Source of the DNA: Campylobacteraceae bacterium
GTDB lineage: Bacteria > Campylobacterota > Campylobacteria > Campylobacterales > Arcobacteraceae
Assembly (NCBI GenBank): GCA_013215945.1
Contig: JABSOM010000005.1
Location: forward strand, 1-64,000
Reading direction: 5' to 3'
Length of the DNA stretch: 64,000 bases
The notes below the pieces were generated by a model. That model had not been told where the DNA came from and searched no databases. It saw only the letters and a list, made by a program, of their open reading frames with translations. Position 1 is the stretch's first letter; each line of letters begins with the position of its first letter. This document shows positions 25,041 through 35,325 of this stretch, in pieces. A program made the position numbers and the translations under genes.

Positions 25041-26453
25041 ATGTTAAATATAAAATCACTTTATTTTAGAATGACGGTTGTTCATTGTATTGGAATAATA
25101 CTACTTCCTCTTAATGCAATATTCTTTACTTCTTCTATAATATCTCAAAGTATTCAAGTTATTATTGCACTGGCCCTTATCATACATGAATTAGATGAAC
25201 GTAAAAATGGTAATAAATTATCAAAAGAATTGGTGAAGTTTTTAAAAAATATGGACAATAAAAATGTTAGTTTAGAAATTAATACTTCAATGTCGAGTGA
25301 ATACTCTGAAATTAAAGAAGTCATTGACAAAAGAGAAATTGAGCTTCTTAAAAAAGAAAAAGAAGATTCATTGTTAATTGAAGAAGCCAATGAAGTTATG
25401 AATAATTTAAAAAGAGGTGTTTATTCTCATACCATTGAAAGATCTACTTCAAATGAATCGTTAGAAAAATTTAAACAAAGTGTAAATGAAATGATACTTG
25501 AAACAAAAGGTCATTTTTCAAAAACAAACACTCTTTTAAAAAAATATACAAATTATGACTACACAGAAGAATTAAAACTAGAAGGTTTAGCAAAAGAGGG
25601 GGAATTTAACTTATTAGTAGCTGCTGTTAATCAACTAAAAGAAGCCATTAGCAATATGTTATTTGAAAATAAAACAAATGGTGTTAGTTTGCAGGGGTCT
25701 TCTTCTACTTTATTAAACAATGTTAGTACCCTAAATACATCCTCAAATGAAGCAATGCAGAGTTTAACAAACACCTCAGAAGTATTGGCTATTATTACAA
25801 AAAACGTGACTAAAACATCTGAGCAAACAATTGAAATGTCTGCTATTGTAAATGATGTAATTCATTCAACAAAAGAGGGTCAAGACTTGGCTTCCAAAAC
25901 AACAAAAGCAATGGATGAAATAAATGTACAAGTAAGTGATATCAATGAATCTATTTCTATTATTGATCAAATTGCTTTTCAAACCAATATTTTAAGTCTA
26001 AATGCAGCAGTGGAAGCAGCAACAGCAGGTGAAGCTGGAAAAGGTTTTGCAGTAGTGGCTCAAGAAGTAAGAAATCTTGCAAACAGAAGTACAGAAGCTG
26101 CTAAAGAAATAAAAAGCATAGTAGAAGCTGCAAAAGTAAAAGCAGATGAAGGAAAAATGATTGCTTATGAAATGATTGATGGCTATAAAGACTTAAGTAA
26201 TAATATTGATAAAACCATAATAATCATAAACGATGTCTCTAATATATCAAAAGAACAGCAAGTAGGAATTATAAAAATCAATGATTCTGTAGAAGTATTA
26301 AAACAACAAGTTCAGACAAATCTTGAAGTATCTTCACAAGCAAATAAAATTGCCCATAAAACATCTCTGATTGCTAATACTATTGTAGACAATGCCAATG
26401 AAAAAGAGTTTGAAGGTAAAAACAGTATTCATTGCAGCAGATGTGAAGCATAG
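25041..26453 (+). CDS. short methyl-accepting chemotaxis protein without periplasmic domain
   Basis: 470 residues. Two membrane helices close together (about 10-30 and 36-52) leave almost no periplasmic loop, so the sensor must be the membrane part, the HAMP-like coil or a partner protein. The signalling hairpin is intact (about 308-355). There is no xWxxF tail; it ends HCSRCEA with two cysteines. It is followed after 3 bases by a globin-EAL gene and preceded by the FNR-type box, so it probably belongs to oxygen-related behaviour. Confidence 0.88.
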   Translation: MLNIKSLYFRMTVVHCIGIILLPLNAIFFTSSIISQSIQVIIALALIIHELDERKNGNKLSKELVKFLKNMDNKNVSLEINTSMSSEYSEIKEVIDKREIELLKKEKEDSLLIEEANEVMNNLKRGVYSHTIERSTSNESLEKFKQSVNEMILETKGHFSKTNTLLKKYTNYDYTEELKLEGLAKEGEFNLLVAAVNQLKEAISNMLFENKTNGVSLQGSSSTLLNNVSTLNTSSNEAMQSLTNTSEVLAIITKNVTKTSEQTIEMSAIVNDVIHSTKEGQDLASKTTKAMDEINVQVSDINESISIIDQIAFQTNILSLNAAVEAATAGEAGKGFAVVAQEVRNLANRSTEAAKEIKSIVEAAKVKADEGKMIAYEMIDGYKDLSNNIDKTIIIINDVSNISKEQQVGIIKINDSVEVLKQQVQTNLEVSSQANKIAHKTSLIANTIVDNANEKEFEGKNSIHCSRCEA

Positions 26454-26456
26454 AAT

Positions 26457-27686
26457 ATGTTTATGAATTTAGAAAACAAAAAAAACAAAAAAATTGATGA
26501 TAAAAATTATAAAACTATTGTTAAAAACTATAAATTTACAAAAGAAGATGCTTCTAATCTTAAAAGCATAGAAGCTTTGGCTATTTTGTGTGTAAAAGAA
26601 TTGTTAAAAGGTTTTTATGCTTTTATTTTTGAATTTGAACATGCGAAAAAATTCTTACACAATAAAGAAATTCTTTCTCGTCATGAAAAAGGAATAGAGC
26701 TTTGGTATAGCAATCTTTTTTGTGGCAAGTATGATGAAGAGTATTTTGAAAAACTCAATATTATAAGTGAAATTCACGTACGTATTGGTCTTCCTGCTCA
26801 TTATGTAAATGCAGCTTTTAGTTATGTCCGTAGTTTCATAAAAGATATTATTGTAAAAGAAAAAAAGTTTGAAGTTTTAGTATCTGTTGATAAAATTATA
26901 GACATTAACTTAGATGTGTTAACCATTGCTTATAGGCAAGAAGAACAAACAAAACTTCTCGATGATATTGTTTTACTTAAATATGTAGTAGATAATGATT
27001 ATATAGAACCTTATATCCAACCCATTTTTGATAAAGAGGGTTTAAAAATCAGTAAATATGAGTGTTTAATGCGCTTATTCCCAGAAGGAAAAAACAAAGC
27101 TTTGTCTGTTTTTCCTTATTTAGAAACAGCAAAAAAAATCAAACTTTATGAAACAATGATGCAAACAATGTTTGAAAAATCTTTTAAATTGTTCTGCTCT
27201 AAAGAAACAGAGTTTAGTATTAATCTGTCTTATGAAGATATTTCAAATACTACTTTTAGAGAATTTATATACAGATATATTAAAAATGCTGCGTATTCAA
27301 AATATATTATCTTTGAAATTTTGGAGAGTGATTTTATAGAAGATTTTACAATAATGCAAGACTTTGCGAAGCGTGTACGTACTTTTGGGTGTAAGATAGC
27401 TATTGATGATTTTGGAAGCGGTTATTCGAGTATGGAAAATATTTTAAAATTAAAACCAGAGATAATAAAAATAGATGGTTCTTTAATTAAGAATATTGAT
27501 GTATCTAAAGAATCAAAAACAATTGTTAAAAACATAGTCAATATGGCCAAAGATTTGGGTGCAAAAACGGTTGCTGAATATGTTCATTCAAAAGAAGTTT
27601 TTGAGATTACAAAAGCTTTAGATATAGATTTTTTACAAGGTTTTTATTTAGGAGAACCAAAAGAATTCAGTTATTATTTCAAATAA
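26457..27686 (+). CDS. globin-coupled c-di-GMP phosphodiesterase (protoglobin plus EAL)
   Basis: 409 residues. Residues about 20-165 look like a sensor globin, with the proximal haem histidine at H107 in EIHVRIGLPAHYVNAAFSYV. Residues about 178-409 form an EAL domain. The EAL motif is ECL (202-204), with N257 (INLS), FEILE (286-290), DDFGSG (317-322), K338, AEYV (373-376) and QG (394-395), so all catalytic positions appear present. It should hydrolyse c-di-GMP in response to O2 or another haem ligand. It is translationally coupled to the MCP upstream. Confidence 0.82.
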   Translation: MFMNLENKKNKKIDDKNYKTIVKNYKFTKEDASNLKSIEALAILCVKELLKGFYAFIFEFEHAKKFLHNKEILSRHEKGIELWYSNLFCGKYDEEYFEKLNIISEIHVRIGLPAHYVNAAFSYVRSFIKDIIVKEKKFEVLVSVDKIIDINLDVLTIAYRQEEQTKLLDDIVLLKYVVDNDYIEPYIQPIFDKEGLKISKYECLMRLFPEGKNKALSVFPYLETAKKIKLYETMMQTMFEKSFKLFCSKETEFSINLSYEDISNTTFREFIYRYIKNAAYSKYIIFEILESDFIEDFTIMQDFAKRVRTFGCKIAIDDFGSGYSSMENILKLKPEIIKIDGSLIKNIDVSKESKTIVKNIVNMAKDLGAKTVAEYVHSKEVFEITKALDIDFLQGFYLGEPKEFSYYFK

Positions 27687-27817
27687 AATATTAACAAAGA
27701 TACAGGGATAAAGGTTCTTGTTTTTTAATTGTTTTTATTTTATAAAAACTTCAAGAACTCACCTATAACACACTTGATCCCAATATAATTTTCTTTTAAT
27801 ATCGAAGGAAATAATAA

Positions 27818-28393
27818 ATGCATGAAACAACAATCAAAAAACAAGAAGATTTAGTACGTAAATACATTCGCGCCAAAGATACAAACATGCCAGCTTTAAT
27901 GAAAGAAGTGTTTAGCTCTAATGCACGCTTAGAAATGAAATTACAAACTCAAAATATTTCATTTCCTTCTTTTACACTTGGATTAGAAAATATTACCGAG
28001 GTTTTAGTTACGACATTTGCCAAGTCTTATGAAAAGGTTTACACTTTTTGCCTTAGCGATAGCCTAAAAAACAATGAAGAAACACTTACTTGCCATTGGA
28101 TAGTATGTATGAGGGAAAAGAACTCAGGAAAGGTGAGAATTGGATATGGAATTTATGATTGGGTTTTTACTATTGGTGAAAATACAAAAGTCAAACATTT
28201 AATCATTACAATAGAAGAAATGTTTAGCCTTGAAAAAAAACACTCCTCTGTTTTTCTTGAGTGGCTAGAGGGGCTTTCTTACCCCTTCTGTAGTATAGAA
28301 ACATTTTTTAAAAACAGTCCCAAAATGGAAGAAGTCCAAAGTATTGAAAACTATTTTAGAAAAGTAGAAACAAAAAAACAAGAGACAATTTAA
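27818..28393 (+). CDS. NTF2-like/SnoaL-fold protein, 191 aa
   Basis: The N-terminus (LVRKYIRAKDTNMPALMKEV, FSSNARLEM) is the typical first helix and strand of SnoaL/NTF2-like domains, which spans about 8-140. The remaining 50 residues are an added helical tail. Such proteins can be small-molecule isomerases, hydrolases or binding proteins, and no catalytic residue can be named here. It has a ribosome site (GAAGGAAAT) and is monocistronic. Confidence 0.65.
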   Translation: MHETTIKKQEDLVRKYIRAKDTNMPALMKEVFSSNARLEMKLQTQNISFPSFTLGLENITEVLVTTFAKSYEKVYTFCLSDSLKNNEETLTCHWIVCMREKNSGKVRIGYGIYDWVFTIGENTKVKHLIITIEEMFSLEKKHSSVFLEWLEGLSYPFCSIETFFKNSPKMEEVQSIENYFRKVETKKQETI

Positions 28394-28420
28394 AAAAGTC
28401 TTTTGTTTTCTTTACTATTT

Positions 28421-29818
28421 TTATTTTTTTGTATTTACAATATAAAGGGTATTGGAATCTACTTTTCCTGTACCTAACATTTTTGCGTGAAGTTTACCTT
28501 TTGTTGACCAGGTTGCAAAATCATCGTCATTTAAGATACCTATATACCCATCTTTGATAAGCCATAACCCTTCCATTTTATCATGAGGGTATTGTACTTC
28601 TTTTACCATATCAAGAATGAGTTTTTTGCTAACAGGTTTAATGCCATAGTCTAAAAGTTTTTGCCAACCTTCTTGTAAAACAAACTCTTCTAAAGTTTTG
28701 CCTTCAATCATAAGTCCAAGCGCTTCATCTTGTTTAATAGCAGCGCTTTCTTTTATTTCTTCAAGATTACTTCCTTTACTTAAATCGATTTCATAGATAT
28801 GTTTTTGTGCTTTGTTATTGGCTTTTTTAGGTCCACCTTTCAAAAAAGAACCATCTCTTTCAATAACATAATAGGTGTTTTTTCCAATAGCAACTATACC
28901 TGAGTTTGAATTTTGTGCTTTTTCTTGTTTGTATAAATATTGTGCGGTTTCACCTGTTTTTGGATTAATACTTACAATACGTGTAAGATTGAGTTTTTTT
29001 ACTTTTTTACTTGGATTATAAAGCGTTGATTGCATTATTCCTACTAGTATTTTTTCATCTAAACTTGAAGCTAACCCTTCCATTCCTCTGTTAGGTCTTC
29101 TGTTTTTATATTCTTGCGGAAGATTGAATTTTGTTCGTATATCGTTTTTAAAAGCATTGATTCTCTCAATTTCTATTCCTTTAGCATTAAAATGAACCAT
29201 ATGAGGACCATATTCATCACTGACCCAAAATGTTCCATCTTTTAGAGCCACTAAACCTTCTCCATCTAAACCATAATCATCCAATCTCATAGGATTGTTT
29301 TTTTTATGATAGGCTTTGTTCATATCCAAACGAATGACTTCACCTTTGGCATTATAAGGAGTTTCTCCTGTACCTCCTAGGGCTGAAGAGTTAGGAAGAC
29401 CTGTGATTTCCTCTCCTGTAGGACGTTTTAATAATATTTGTTTAAGCAGTATAATAGAAGTATCTTCTTGTAATTCAAAAAGTCCAATTCTCGGAGTATA
29501 ATTTGGCGTTGGAAACTTTTTTCCTTTTCCGTAAGCTCCTTTATATTTTGCATTAGGACCTCGATCGGTTAAAGCATAAAATTGATTATTGTTTTTGGGG
29601 TGGGCAACCATATCTGAACCATAACCCCCATTTCTAATCTCAAAGACTTTATTTGTTTTCATATCAAGAACATCTGTACGTAGAACCTCATAAGGCAACT
29701 GTATACCCTTTTTAGACATTTTACTTAATACTTCATCCATATTTACATTTGAGCTTGCACAGGCTGTAAAAAGTGCTGCAACACTAAGCGATATACTAAA
29801 AGAGAGATATTTTCTCAT
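28421..29818 (-). CDS. esterase-like/phytase-like lipoprotein, 465 aa
   Basis: A lipoprotein signal peptide with lipobox FTAC (C19) is followed by a beta-propeller-like domain of the 'esterase-like activity of phytase' family. Recognisable blocks are YALTDRGPNA (about 65-74), LDDYGLDGEGLVALKDGTFW, SDEYGPH and NRGMEGLA. It is probably anchored facing the periplasm. The reaction is uncertain: members have been linked to phytase or phosphodiesterase activity. It is monocistronic. Confidence 0.75.
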   Translation of the reverse strand: MRKYLSFSISLSVAALFTACASSNVNMDEVLSKMSKKGIQLPYEVLRTDVLDMKTNKVFEIRNGGYGSDMVAHPKNNNQFYALTDRGPNAKYKGAYGKGKKFPTPNYTPRIGLFELQEDTSIILLKQILLKRPTGEEITGLPNSSALGGTGETPYNAKGEVIRLDMNKAYHKKNNPMRLDDYGLDGEGLVALKDGTFWVSDEYGPHMVHFNAKGIEIERINAFKNDIRTKFNLPQEYKNRRPNRGMEGLASSLDEKILVGIMQSTLYNPSKKVKKLNLTRIVSINPKTGETAQYLYKQEKAQNSNSGIVAIGKNTYYVIERDGSFLKGGPKKANNKAQKHIYEIDLSKGSNLEEIKESAAIKQDEALGLMIEGKTLEEFVLQEGWQKLLDYGIKPVSKKLILDMVKEVQYPHDKMEGLWLIKDGYIGILNDDDFATWSTKGKLHAKMLGTGKVDSNTLYIVNTKK

Positions 29819-30031
29819 TAACTTATCCTTGGGTTTTATTCTTTTAGCATTTTATATTAAGATTATTACAAAACAGTTACTTATATTTATGTTTTTAACC
29901 TTTTGTTACAGAGGATTTTACTAAGTACGAATAGGTTTAAGAGGGACAGATATTTTTATTATGTATATACGCTATAATCCAGAATTAAAATAGAAAAAGT
30001 CTATAAATACAAGAAAATAAGTGGGTCAACA

Positions 30032-31738
30032 ATGCAAGAAATAGCTCTTAAAATATTAAAATCTGGTCAAAATGTTTTTTTAACAGGATCAGCAGGTACG
30101 GGTAAAACTCATATCTTAAATGAATTCGTTTTATATCTCAAAGCAAGGAAAATACTTCCTACTATAGTAGCACCTACAGGAATTGCGGCATCACATTTAA
30201 ATGGACAAACGATTCATTCTTATTTTAGTCTAGGAATAAGAGACAGTATTGATGAAGCTTTTATTTCAAGTTTATTAGAAAAAAAATATCTACAAACAAG
30301 ATTTAAGAAACTAAAAATATTAATTATCGATGAGATTTCTATGGTAAGTCCTAATGTATTTTCTGCAATTGACCAAATATTAAGAGCTTTTAAACAAAAT
30401 GATGAACCTTTTGCAGGTATTCAAGTAATACTTTCAGGTGATTTTTTTCAGTTACCTCCCATTTCTAAAAATATAGAAGGTAAAAGATTTGCCTGGCAAA
30501 GCCCTTCATGGAAAAACCTTGATTTACAAACGTGTTATTTAGAAAAAAAGTTTAGACAAGATGACAATCAACTTATTTTTGTATTAGATGAGATAAGAAG
30601 CGGGCAGGTATCTCAAAAAAGTCATGATATTTTGAATGCAAGATATCAAAAAGACTTAGATATAGATTTTACGCCTACAAAATTGTATACCCATAATATG
30701 GATGTAGATAGAATTAACAATGATGAGTTAAGAAGTATCAATAATGAAACACAGGTTTATACGTATAGAAGTGAGGGTGCTAAAACAAATATTGAAAAGT
30801 TATTCAAATCTGCTTTGGTCAAAGAAGAACTTAGCTTAAAAAAAGATGCTGTTGTTATGTTTATTAAAAACAATCCCGAAAAATACTATATAAATGGAAC
30901 CACAGGGGTAGTCATTGATTTCTCAAAAGATGAAGAAAAACTTCCTATAGTAAAACTATCAAATGGTTATATCATAAAAGTAGAATATGAAGATTGGATG
31001 ATAGAAAATGATAAAGGAAAAGTACAGGCAAAAATATCTCAAATACCTCTAAAACTTGCTTGGGCTATTACTATTCATAAATCACAAGGAATGACACTTG
31101 ATGCTGCACAAATAGATTTATCTAAAACCTTTGAAGTAGGGCAAGGGTATGTAGCACTGTCAAGAATAAAAAACATAGAAGGTCTTAAACTAATGGGTTT
31201 TAATGACAATGCCCTAAGTGTGGATTCTTTGATTTTAAGTATTGACCCTAGAATCAAACAAGCTTCAAAAAAAGCAGAACAAAAAATACTAGATTATGAA
31301 GATAAACAACTTGATGCTATTTTCTTATCCTATATACAGCGACTTGGGGGAATCTGTGATGTAAAAGAGATAGAAAAAGAAAAAGTATTATTAAATTCAA
31401 AACCTAAAATCGAAGAAAAAGTGCCCAACCATATCAAAACAAAAAATCTAATAAGCACATCAGATAGTCTTGAATCTTTAGCCAAAAAGGCCAGTTTCTC
31501 TGTATCTACTATTATGAATCACCTTGTTTTAATAAAAAAAGACGAAGCCAATTTTGATATATCAAAATATATGCCAAACCTAAGTACGATTAATCTTGTT
31601 AATGATGCCATTAACGATATCAAAGAGAGAAAAACCCAAGAAGATTTCTCAGAAGACGGAAAAATCAGATTAAAAGCAATATTTACAAAATTGGATGAAA
31701 AAATATCATACGATGATATAAAAATGACCCTAATCTAA
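30032..31738 (+). CDS. PIF1/RecD2-like superfamily 1 helicase
   Basis: 568 residues. Walker A is GSAGTGKT (19-26), motif Ia is APTGIAA (47-53), Walker B is LIIDEISM (near 95-102), motif III is LSGDFFQLPP, and the C-terminal motifs include AWAITIHKSQGMTL and GQGYVALSRI, all typical of PIF1 5'-3' DNA helicases. Residues about 475-520 look like a helix-turn-helix (SLESLAKKASFSVSTIMNHL). A role in replication through structured DNA or recombination is likely. It is a single gene. Confidence 0.88.
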   Translation: MQEIALKILKSGQNVFLTGSAGTGKTHILNEFVLYLKARKILPTIVAPTGIAASHLNGQTIHSYFSLGIRDSIDEAFISSLLEKKYLQTRFKKLKILIIDEISMVSPNVFSAIDQILRAFKQNDEPFAGIQVILSGDFFQLPPISKNIEGKRFAWQSPSWKNLDLQTCYLEKKFRQDDNQLIFVLDEIRSGQVSQKSHDILNARYQKDLDIDFTPTKLYTHNMDVDRINNDELRSINNETQVYTYRSEGAKTNIEKLFKSALVKEELSLKKDAVVMFIKNNPEKYYINGTTGVVIDFSKDEEKLPIVKLSNGYIIKVEYEDWMIENDKGKVQAKISQIPLKLAWAITIHKSQGMTLDAAQIDLSKTFEVGQGYVALSRIKNIEGLKLMGFNDNALSVDSLILSIDPRIKQASKKAEQKILDYEDKQLDAIFLSYIQRLGGICDVKEIEKEKVLLNSKPKIEEKVPNHIKTKNLISTSDSLESLAKKASFSVSTIMNHLVLIKKDEANFDISKYMPNLSTINLVNDAINDIKERKTQEDFSEDGKIRLKAIFTKLDEKISYDDIKMTLI

Positions 31739-31886
31739 GGTATAAAACACCTAAGAAAATAAGAATAAAGAATAGAAGAAATTATTAGCCTATGAAGTTA
31801 GTAAGTTTCTAAAATTAGCAAGCTCGGAGTAGTTTTGTTTTTTTGATCCTAATATAATCAGATACAAAAGAATTGAAAAGAGGCAA

Positions 31887-32732
31887 ATGAAAACATCTAC
31901 AAGAGACGAGCATATTCATAGTGTATGTAAAGTTATTTTATATATTGAGCAAAACTACCATTATGACTTAAACCTTGAACAATTGTCAAAAATTGCCAGT
32001 TTTTCAGCCTATCACTTTCATAGAATTTTTCAAGCCATTATGGCTGAGACCTTGAGTGAGTATATCAGAAGAGTAAGACTGCAAAGTACAACCTTAAAGT
32101 TTAAAACAAATCAAAGAGTTACTCAAATTGCACAATCTAGTGGATATGAAACAAATGCTTCTTTTTCAAAAGCTTTTAAAAATCATTTTGGAATAAGTCC
32201 TAAAGAGTTTTCCAAAAATGCTAAAGTACAAGAAGGAAATGAAATGTTAGAGCCAAAAATTATTGAACTAAAAGAAGTAGAGATTCTATATGTGAGAAAA
32301 GAGGGTGATTATACTGTATCTGCCTCTAAAGCATGGGAAGGATTGATGCAATTTGCTTACAGAAATAAGATAAAATATAAAAAAAACCTTATGGGAAAAA
32401 GCGCTATGATGTTTGGAATAGGACATGATGATCCAAATGTCACCGATACCAATAAACTAAGATACGATGCTTGTATTACATGGGATGATAAAACAGTAAA
32501 ACCAGAAGGTGAAATTTTAAACAAAACCATAGAAGGTGGAAAATACGCTATGTTTTTACACAAAGGTTCTTATGAGAATTTAAAACCCTTATACGATGAA
32601 ATTGGCAATTGGATTGTGCAAAGTGGTATTGAGTTAAGAGACTTGCCCTTGTTTGAAAAGTATTATAACCGTGATCCAAGAAGAACCAAAGCAGAAAATC
32701 TGAAAACTGAGATTTATGTTCCTATTAGATGA
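31887..32732 (+). CDS. AraC-family regulator with GyrI-like effector domain
   Basis: 281 residues. The AraC HTH comes first (about 10-110: SAYHFHRIFQAIMAETLSEY, NASFSKAFKNHFGISPKEF). A GyrI-like domain follows (about 125-281, with MFGIGHDDPNVT and the ending TEIYVPIR). It has the same architecture as 852-1721 and 45357-46229 but is more diverged. The alkylation-repair-like gene starts about one base after its stop, so it may regulate or be co-expressed with it. Confidence 0.87.
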   Translation: MKTSTRDEHIHSVCKVILYIEQNYHYDLNLEQLSKIASFSAYHFHRIFQAIMAETLSEYIRRVRLQSTTLKFKTNQRVTQIAQSSGYETNASFSKAFKNHFGISPKEFSKNAKVQEGNEMLEPKIIELKEVEILYVRKEGDYTVSASKAWEGLMQFAYRNKIKYKKNLMGKSAMMFGIGHDDPNVTDTNKLRYDACITWDDKTVKPEGEILNKTIEGGKYAMFLHKGSYENLKPLYDEIGNWIVQSGIELRDLPLFEKYYNRDPRRTKAENLKTEIYVPIR

Positions 32733-32733
32733 T

Positions 32734-33483
32734 ATGAATGAATACACAAAATACGCAGCTATAATTAGAAAGGAACTCATGAAAGTGAGTACTCCTGAAA
32801 AAATAAAGTCTACGAAAAGGTATTTCCCAAATGGCATTACCTGTCTTGGGGCAAACGCTTCTGATATAAAATTAATCATTGCTGATTTTCATAAAAATAA
32901 CCCTTTGTTATCAGCGAAACAAGTACTTTTAGTTACAGAAGAAGTATTAAGAAACTCAGTATACAGTGAAGAAATAATGCTAGCCTATGGACTTATTACT
33001 AAGTTGGTAAAAAAGAACTATGATGATGATTTATTGTTACGTTTTGAGTATTGGCTTGAGAATTACTCTACCAACTGGGCACTCGTTGATGATTTATGTA
33101 TAAAAACTATTTATAATTTTTTATTAGTACGACCTCATTTAATTGAAAAAACACAACATTGGTCTAAATCTAATGTTTCTTGGTGCAGGCGTGCCAGTAA
33201 TGTTGTTTGGGTTAAATTTATAAAACGAAAAATGAAAGGTTCTATCTATTATTTAGATAAGAATTTGGTTTTTGAAAATTGTGATACTCTCTTAAATGAT
33301 GAAGATGAATTTGTTCAAAAAAGCGTGGGATGGCTTTTAAAAGTAACTTCCTTACAGCATGATGCTGAGGTGCTTAATTATATTATAAATAAGCACAGGT
33401 TTATGAAAAGATCAACAGTCTTATATGCACTGGAAAAGTTTCCTAGTGATATTCGACAAAAAGTACTGGCCTTAAAAAGATGA
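32734..33483 (+). CDS. AlkD-like DNA alkylation repair protein
   Basis: About 249 residues of HEAT-like helical repeats. The region NWALVDDLCIKT and the WCRRASNVVWVKF stretch match the DNA-contacting parts of AlkD glycosylases, which excise bulky or cationic alkylated purines without base flipping. I place the start at 32734, just after the AraC stop. The open frame also allows an ATG at 32716, inside the regulator. The ribosome site is weak in either case, pointing to coupling. Confidence 0.75.
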   Translation: MNEYTKYAAIIRKELMKVSTPEKIKSTKRYFPNGITCLGANASDIKLIIADFHKNNPLLSAKQVLLVTEEVLRNSVYSEEIMLAYGLITKLVKKNYDDDLLLRFEYWLENYSTNWALVDDLCIKTIYNFLLVRPHLIEKTQHWSKSNVSWCRRASNVVWVKFIKRKMKGSIYYLDKNLVFENCDTLLNDEDEFVQKSVGWLLKVTSLQHDAEVLNYIINKHRFMKRSTVLYALEKFPSDIRQKVLALKR

Positions 33484-33509
33484 GTCAAAAGTACCTCTTG
33501 GGTGTAGTT

Positions 33510-34406
33510 TTAAAGAGGAGAAGACTTAAGCCTAGGGCTTATATTTTGTAATTTTAGAATAAGAAGAACTATTCCACTTGATATTAAAATAATACCAAAT
33601 ACTTGAGTAACTTCAATATATTCATCTAGAATTAACCATCCTAAAAAGACAGAGAATACTATACTTGAAAGTGATATTAAACTTACAAACCAAGCTGCTG
33701 CATATTTATAAGCTTGCGTTTTGGTTATATCAGATAACAAGCCAAATACAGCAATAGCAATGACGTAATATATATCATTACCCACAGGTATAGACAAACT
33801 ATCATAAGATACTATGCTAGCTCCTATTATATTGAATAGCGAAAACCAAACAATCACTACTTGTGTGCTAACCATTTTTAATGCGCAACGCATTGATAAA
33901 AAAGCAATAGCTGTTAATGCACTACCCAGTAATCCTATACTAAAGGGAAATAAATCTACTCCAAAACTTACTTTGTCTACAAAGCTTATGTTCGCCACAA
34001 AGAATAAACCAATGAAAACTGTCATTATTGGTATTATTTGATTTCCATTTACTTTTTCTTTTAAAATAAATTTTCCTAATATCATTACAAAAAGGGGAGT
34101 AGTAAAAGTCAAAACCATTGCAATGGAAAGTTGAAGATTCAAAATAGCATAAAACATTGATCCCATTCCTAGAAAACCAAATATTCCACGAGAGGCTAAT
34201 ATTAACAGTGCATCTTTTTGTAAGCACGCTTTAATTTTAGGTTTAAATACTAAAAAAATAAAAATCAATGAGAACAATGCTCTATAGAAAATTTGTTCAA
34301 AAATTCCAATTTCACTGGATACTAAGTTAATAAAAACTCCCGTTAATGAGAACAGTAATGCATGTGATAATGTTAAGGATAAGGCTTTTAAATAATTATT
34401 TTCCAA
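33510..34406 (-). CDS. EamA/DMT-family transporter
   Basis: 298 residues with ten membrane helices in two EamA repeats (about 9-140 and 155-287), including FYRALFSLIFIFLVF and FTTPLFVMILGKFILKEK. It is a probable metabolite exporter with unknown substrate. It converges on the AlkD-like gene with 26 bases between the stops. Confidence 0.85.
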   Translation of the reverse strand: MENNYLKALSLTLSHALLFSLTGVFINLVSSEIGIFEQIFYRALFSLIFIFLVFKPKIKACLQKDALLILASRGIFGFLGMGSMFYAILNLQLSIAMVLTFTTPLFVMILGKFILKEKVNGNQIIPIMTVFIGLFFVANISFVDKVSFGVDLFPFSIGLLGSALTAIAFLSMRCALKMVSTQVVIVWFSLFNIIGASIVSYDSLSIPVGNDIYYVIAIAVFGLLSDITKTQAYKYAAAWFVSLISLSSIVFSVFLGWLILDEYIEVTQVFGIILISSGIVLLILKLQNISPRLKSSPL

Positions 34407-34465
34407 TGTGATTCCTTGTCCTGATAAATTCCAGAAATCATCATTATCTAAAATATCGATAATTG

Positions 34466-34496
34466 AGGTGGAGATTCAACCTTAGGGATGTGATTC
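34466..34496 (+). repeat. REP-like palindrome
   Basis: AGGTGGAGATTCAACCTTAG then GGATGTGATTC, an imperfect palindrome of the same family as at 5560-5578, between the EamA gene and a small hypothetical gene. Confidence 0.55.
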
Positions 34497-34519
34497 TATT
34501 ATTTTGTCATAACTATTTG

Positions 34520-34723
34520 TTAATTTACAGCTTCAATCCATTTACTACTGTTAATCTCTTCCATAGGTATTCCACCTTGAACATATAATTTAGCAACAAA
34601 ATTTATAGCTATTTCTTGATTATTAAAACATTTATAATAATAGTATTTTTTTTCATTATGTCCCATTCCAATTAATGCCATTACCCCGTTATCTGCTGTT
34701 GTCCCCATACTTGCTTCAATCAT
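34520..34723 (-). CDS. hypothetical protein, 67 aa
   Basis: I do not recognise it. It is a small soluble protein with an unusual KKYYYYKCF stretch and a balanced composition less lysine-rich than its neighbours. A possible ribosome site (GAAAGG) lies 7 bases before the ATG. Its 5' flank shares similarity with that of the gene at 43461-43982, another poorly conserved gene beside a REP-like repeat. It may be a mobile cassette-type gene. Confidence 0.5.
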   Translation of the reverse strand: MIEASMGTTADNGVMALIGMGHNEKKYYYYKCFNNQEIAINFVAKLYVQGGIPMEEINSSKWIEAVN

Positions 34724-34849
34724 TTCTAACCTTTCGTAGTATAACTATTTTTGTATTTCAACGTTAATCCACCAAACTGTTTTTATAATTAGTTTTCTCA
34801 AAACTTCGCACATTATCAGAAAACTTAATAACTATTTTATTATTTAAAT

Positions 34850-34995
34850 ATATCATACCATTAAAAAGTAACATTTTAATAACAATTGAATAATTTAACT
34901 GTATTTATCTTATAAACAATAATAATAAGAAGGTGCTACAGTTTTTACCCAAAAAAATTAATTTCAGAATTAATCGCCACTTTTAAAAAGTAAAT
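34850..34995. repeat. diverged intergenic repeat, copy 1
   Basis: It begins ACCATTAAAAAGTAACATTT and runs past AAGGTGCTACAGTTTTTA. The same order of blocks occurs at 44177-44320. The rest of the 34724-35325 gap shows no gene. Confidence 0.5.
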
Positions 34996-35325
34996 AAATC
35001 CTAAAGGTAATTTAATAAATTATATTTTTACTTATTTTTACTAATAGACTACTTAAACAAAGAATTGTTTCGAAATTAAAGTGTGCTCTAGAGTGACTAG
35101 GGGATGAAAAAATGGGGATAAATATAAAAATATAAAGTAAAATAATTTTTTATAATTCTCTTTTTAATAAAAAGATGCCCGAATTATGAGAGAGTTTTTA
35201 ATTTATTTTAAGGTGGTGACTAATAGCAATTCTACGTGAGTGATTTATTAAAAGAATATCTTATATTGGTTATTATATGCTTACTTAATACAAAAGGATT
35301 CTCATCTTAAAACTCAAAAAAAAAC

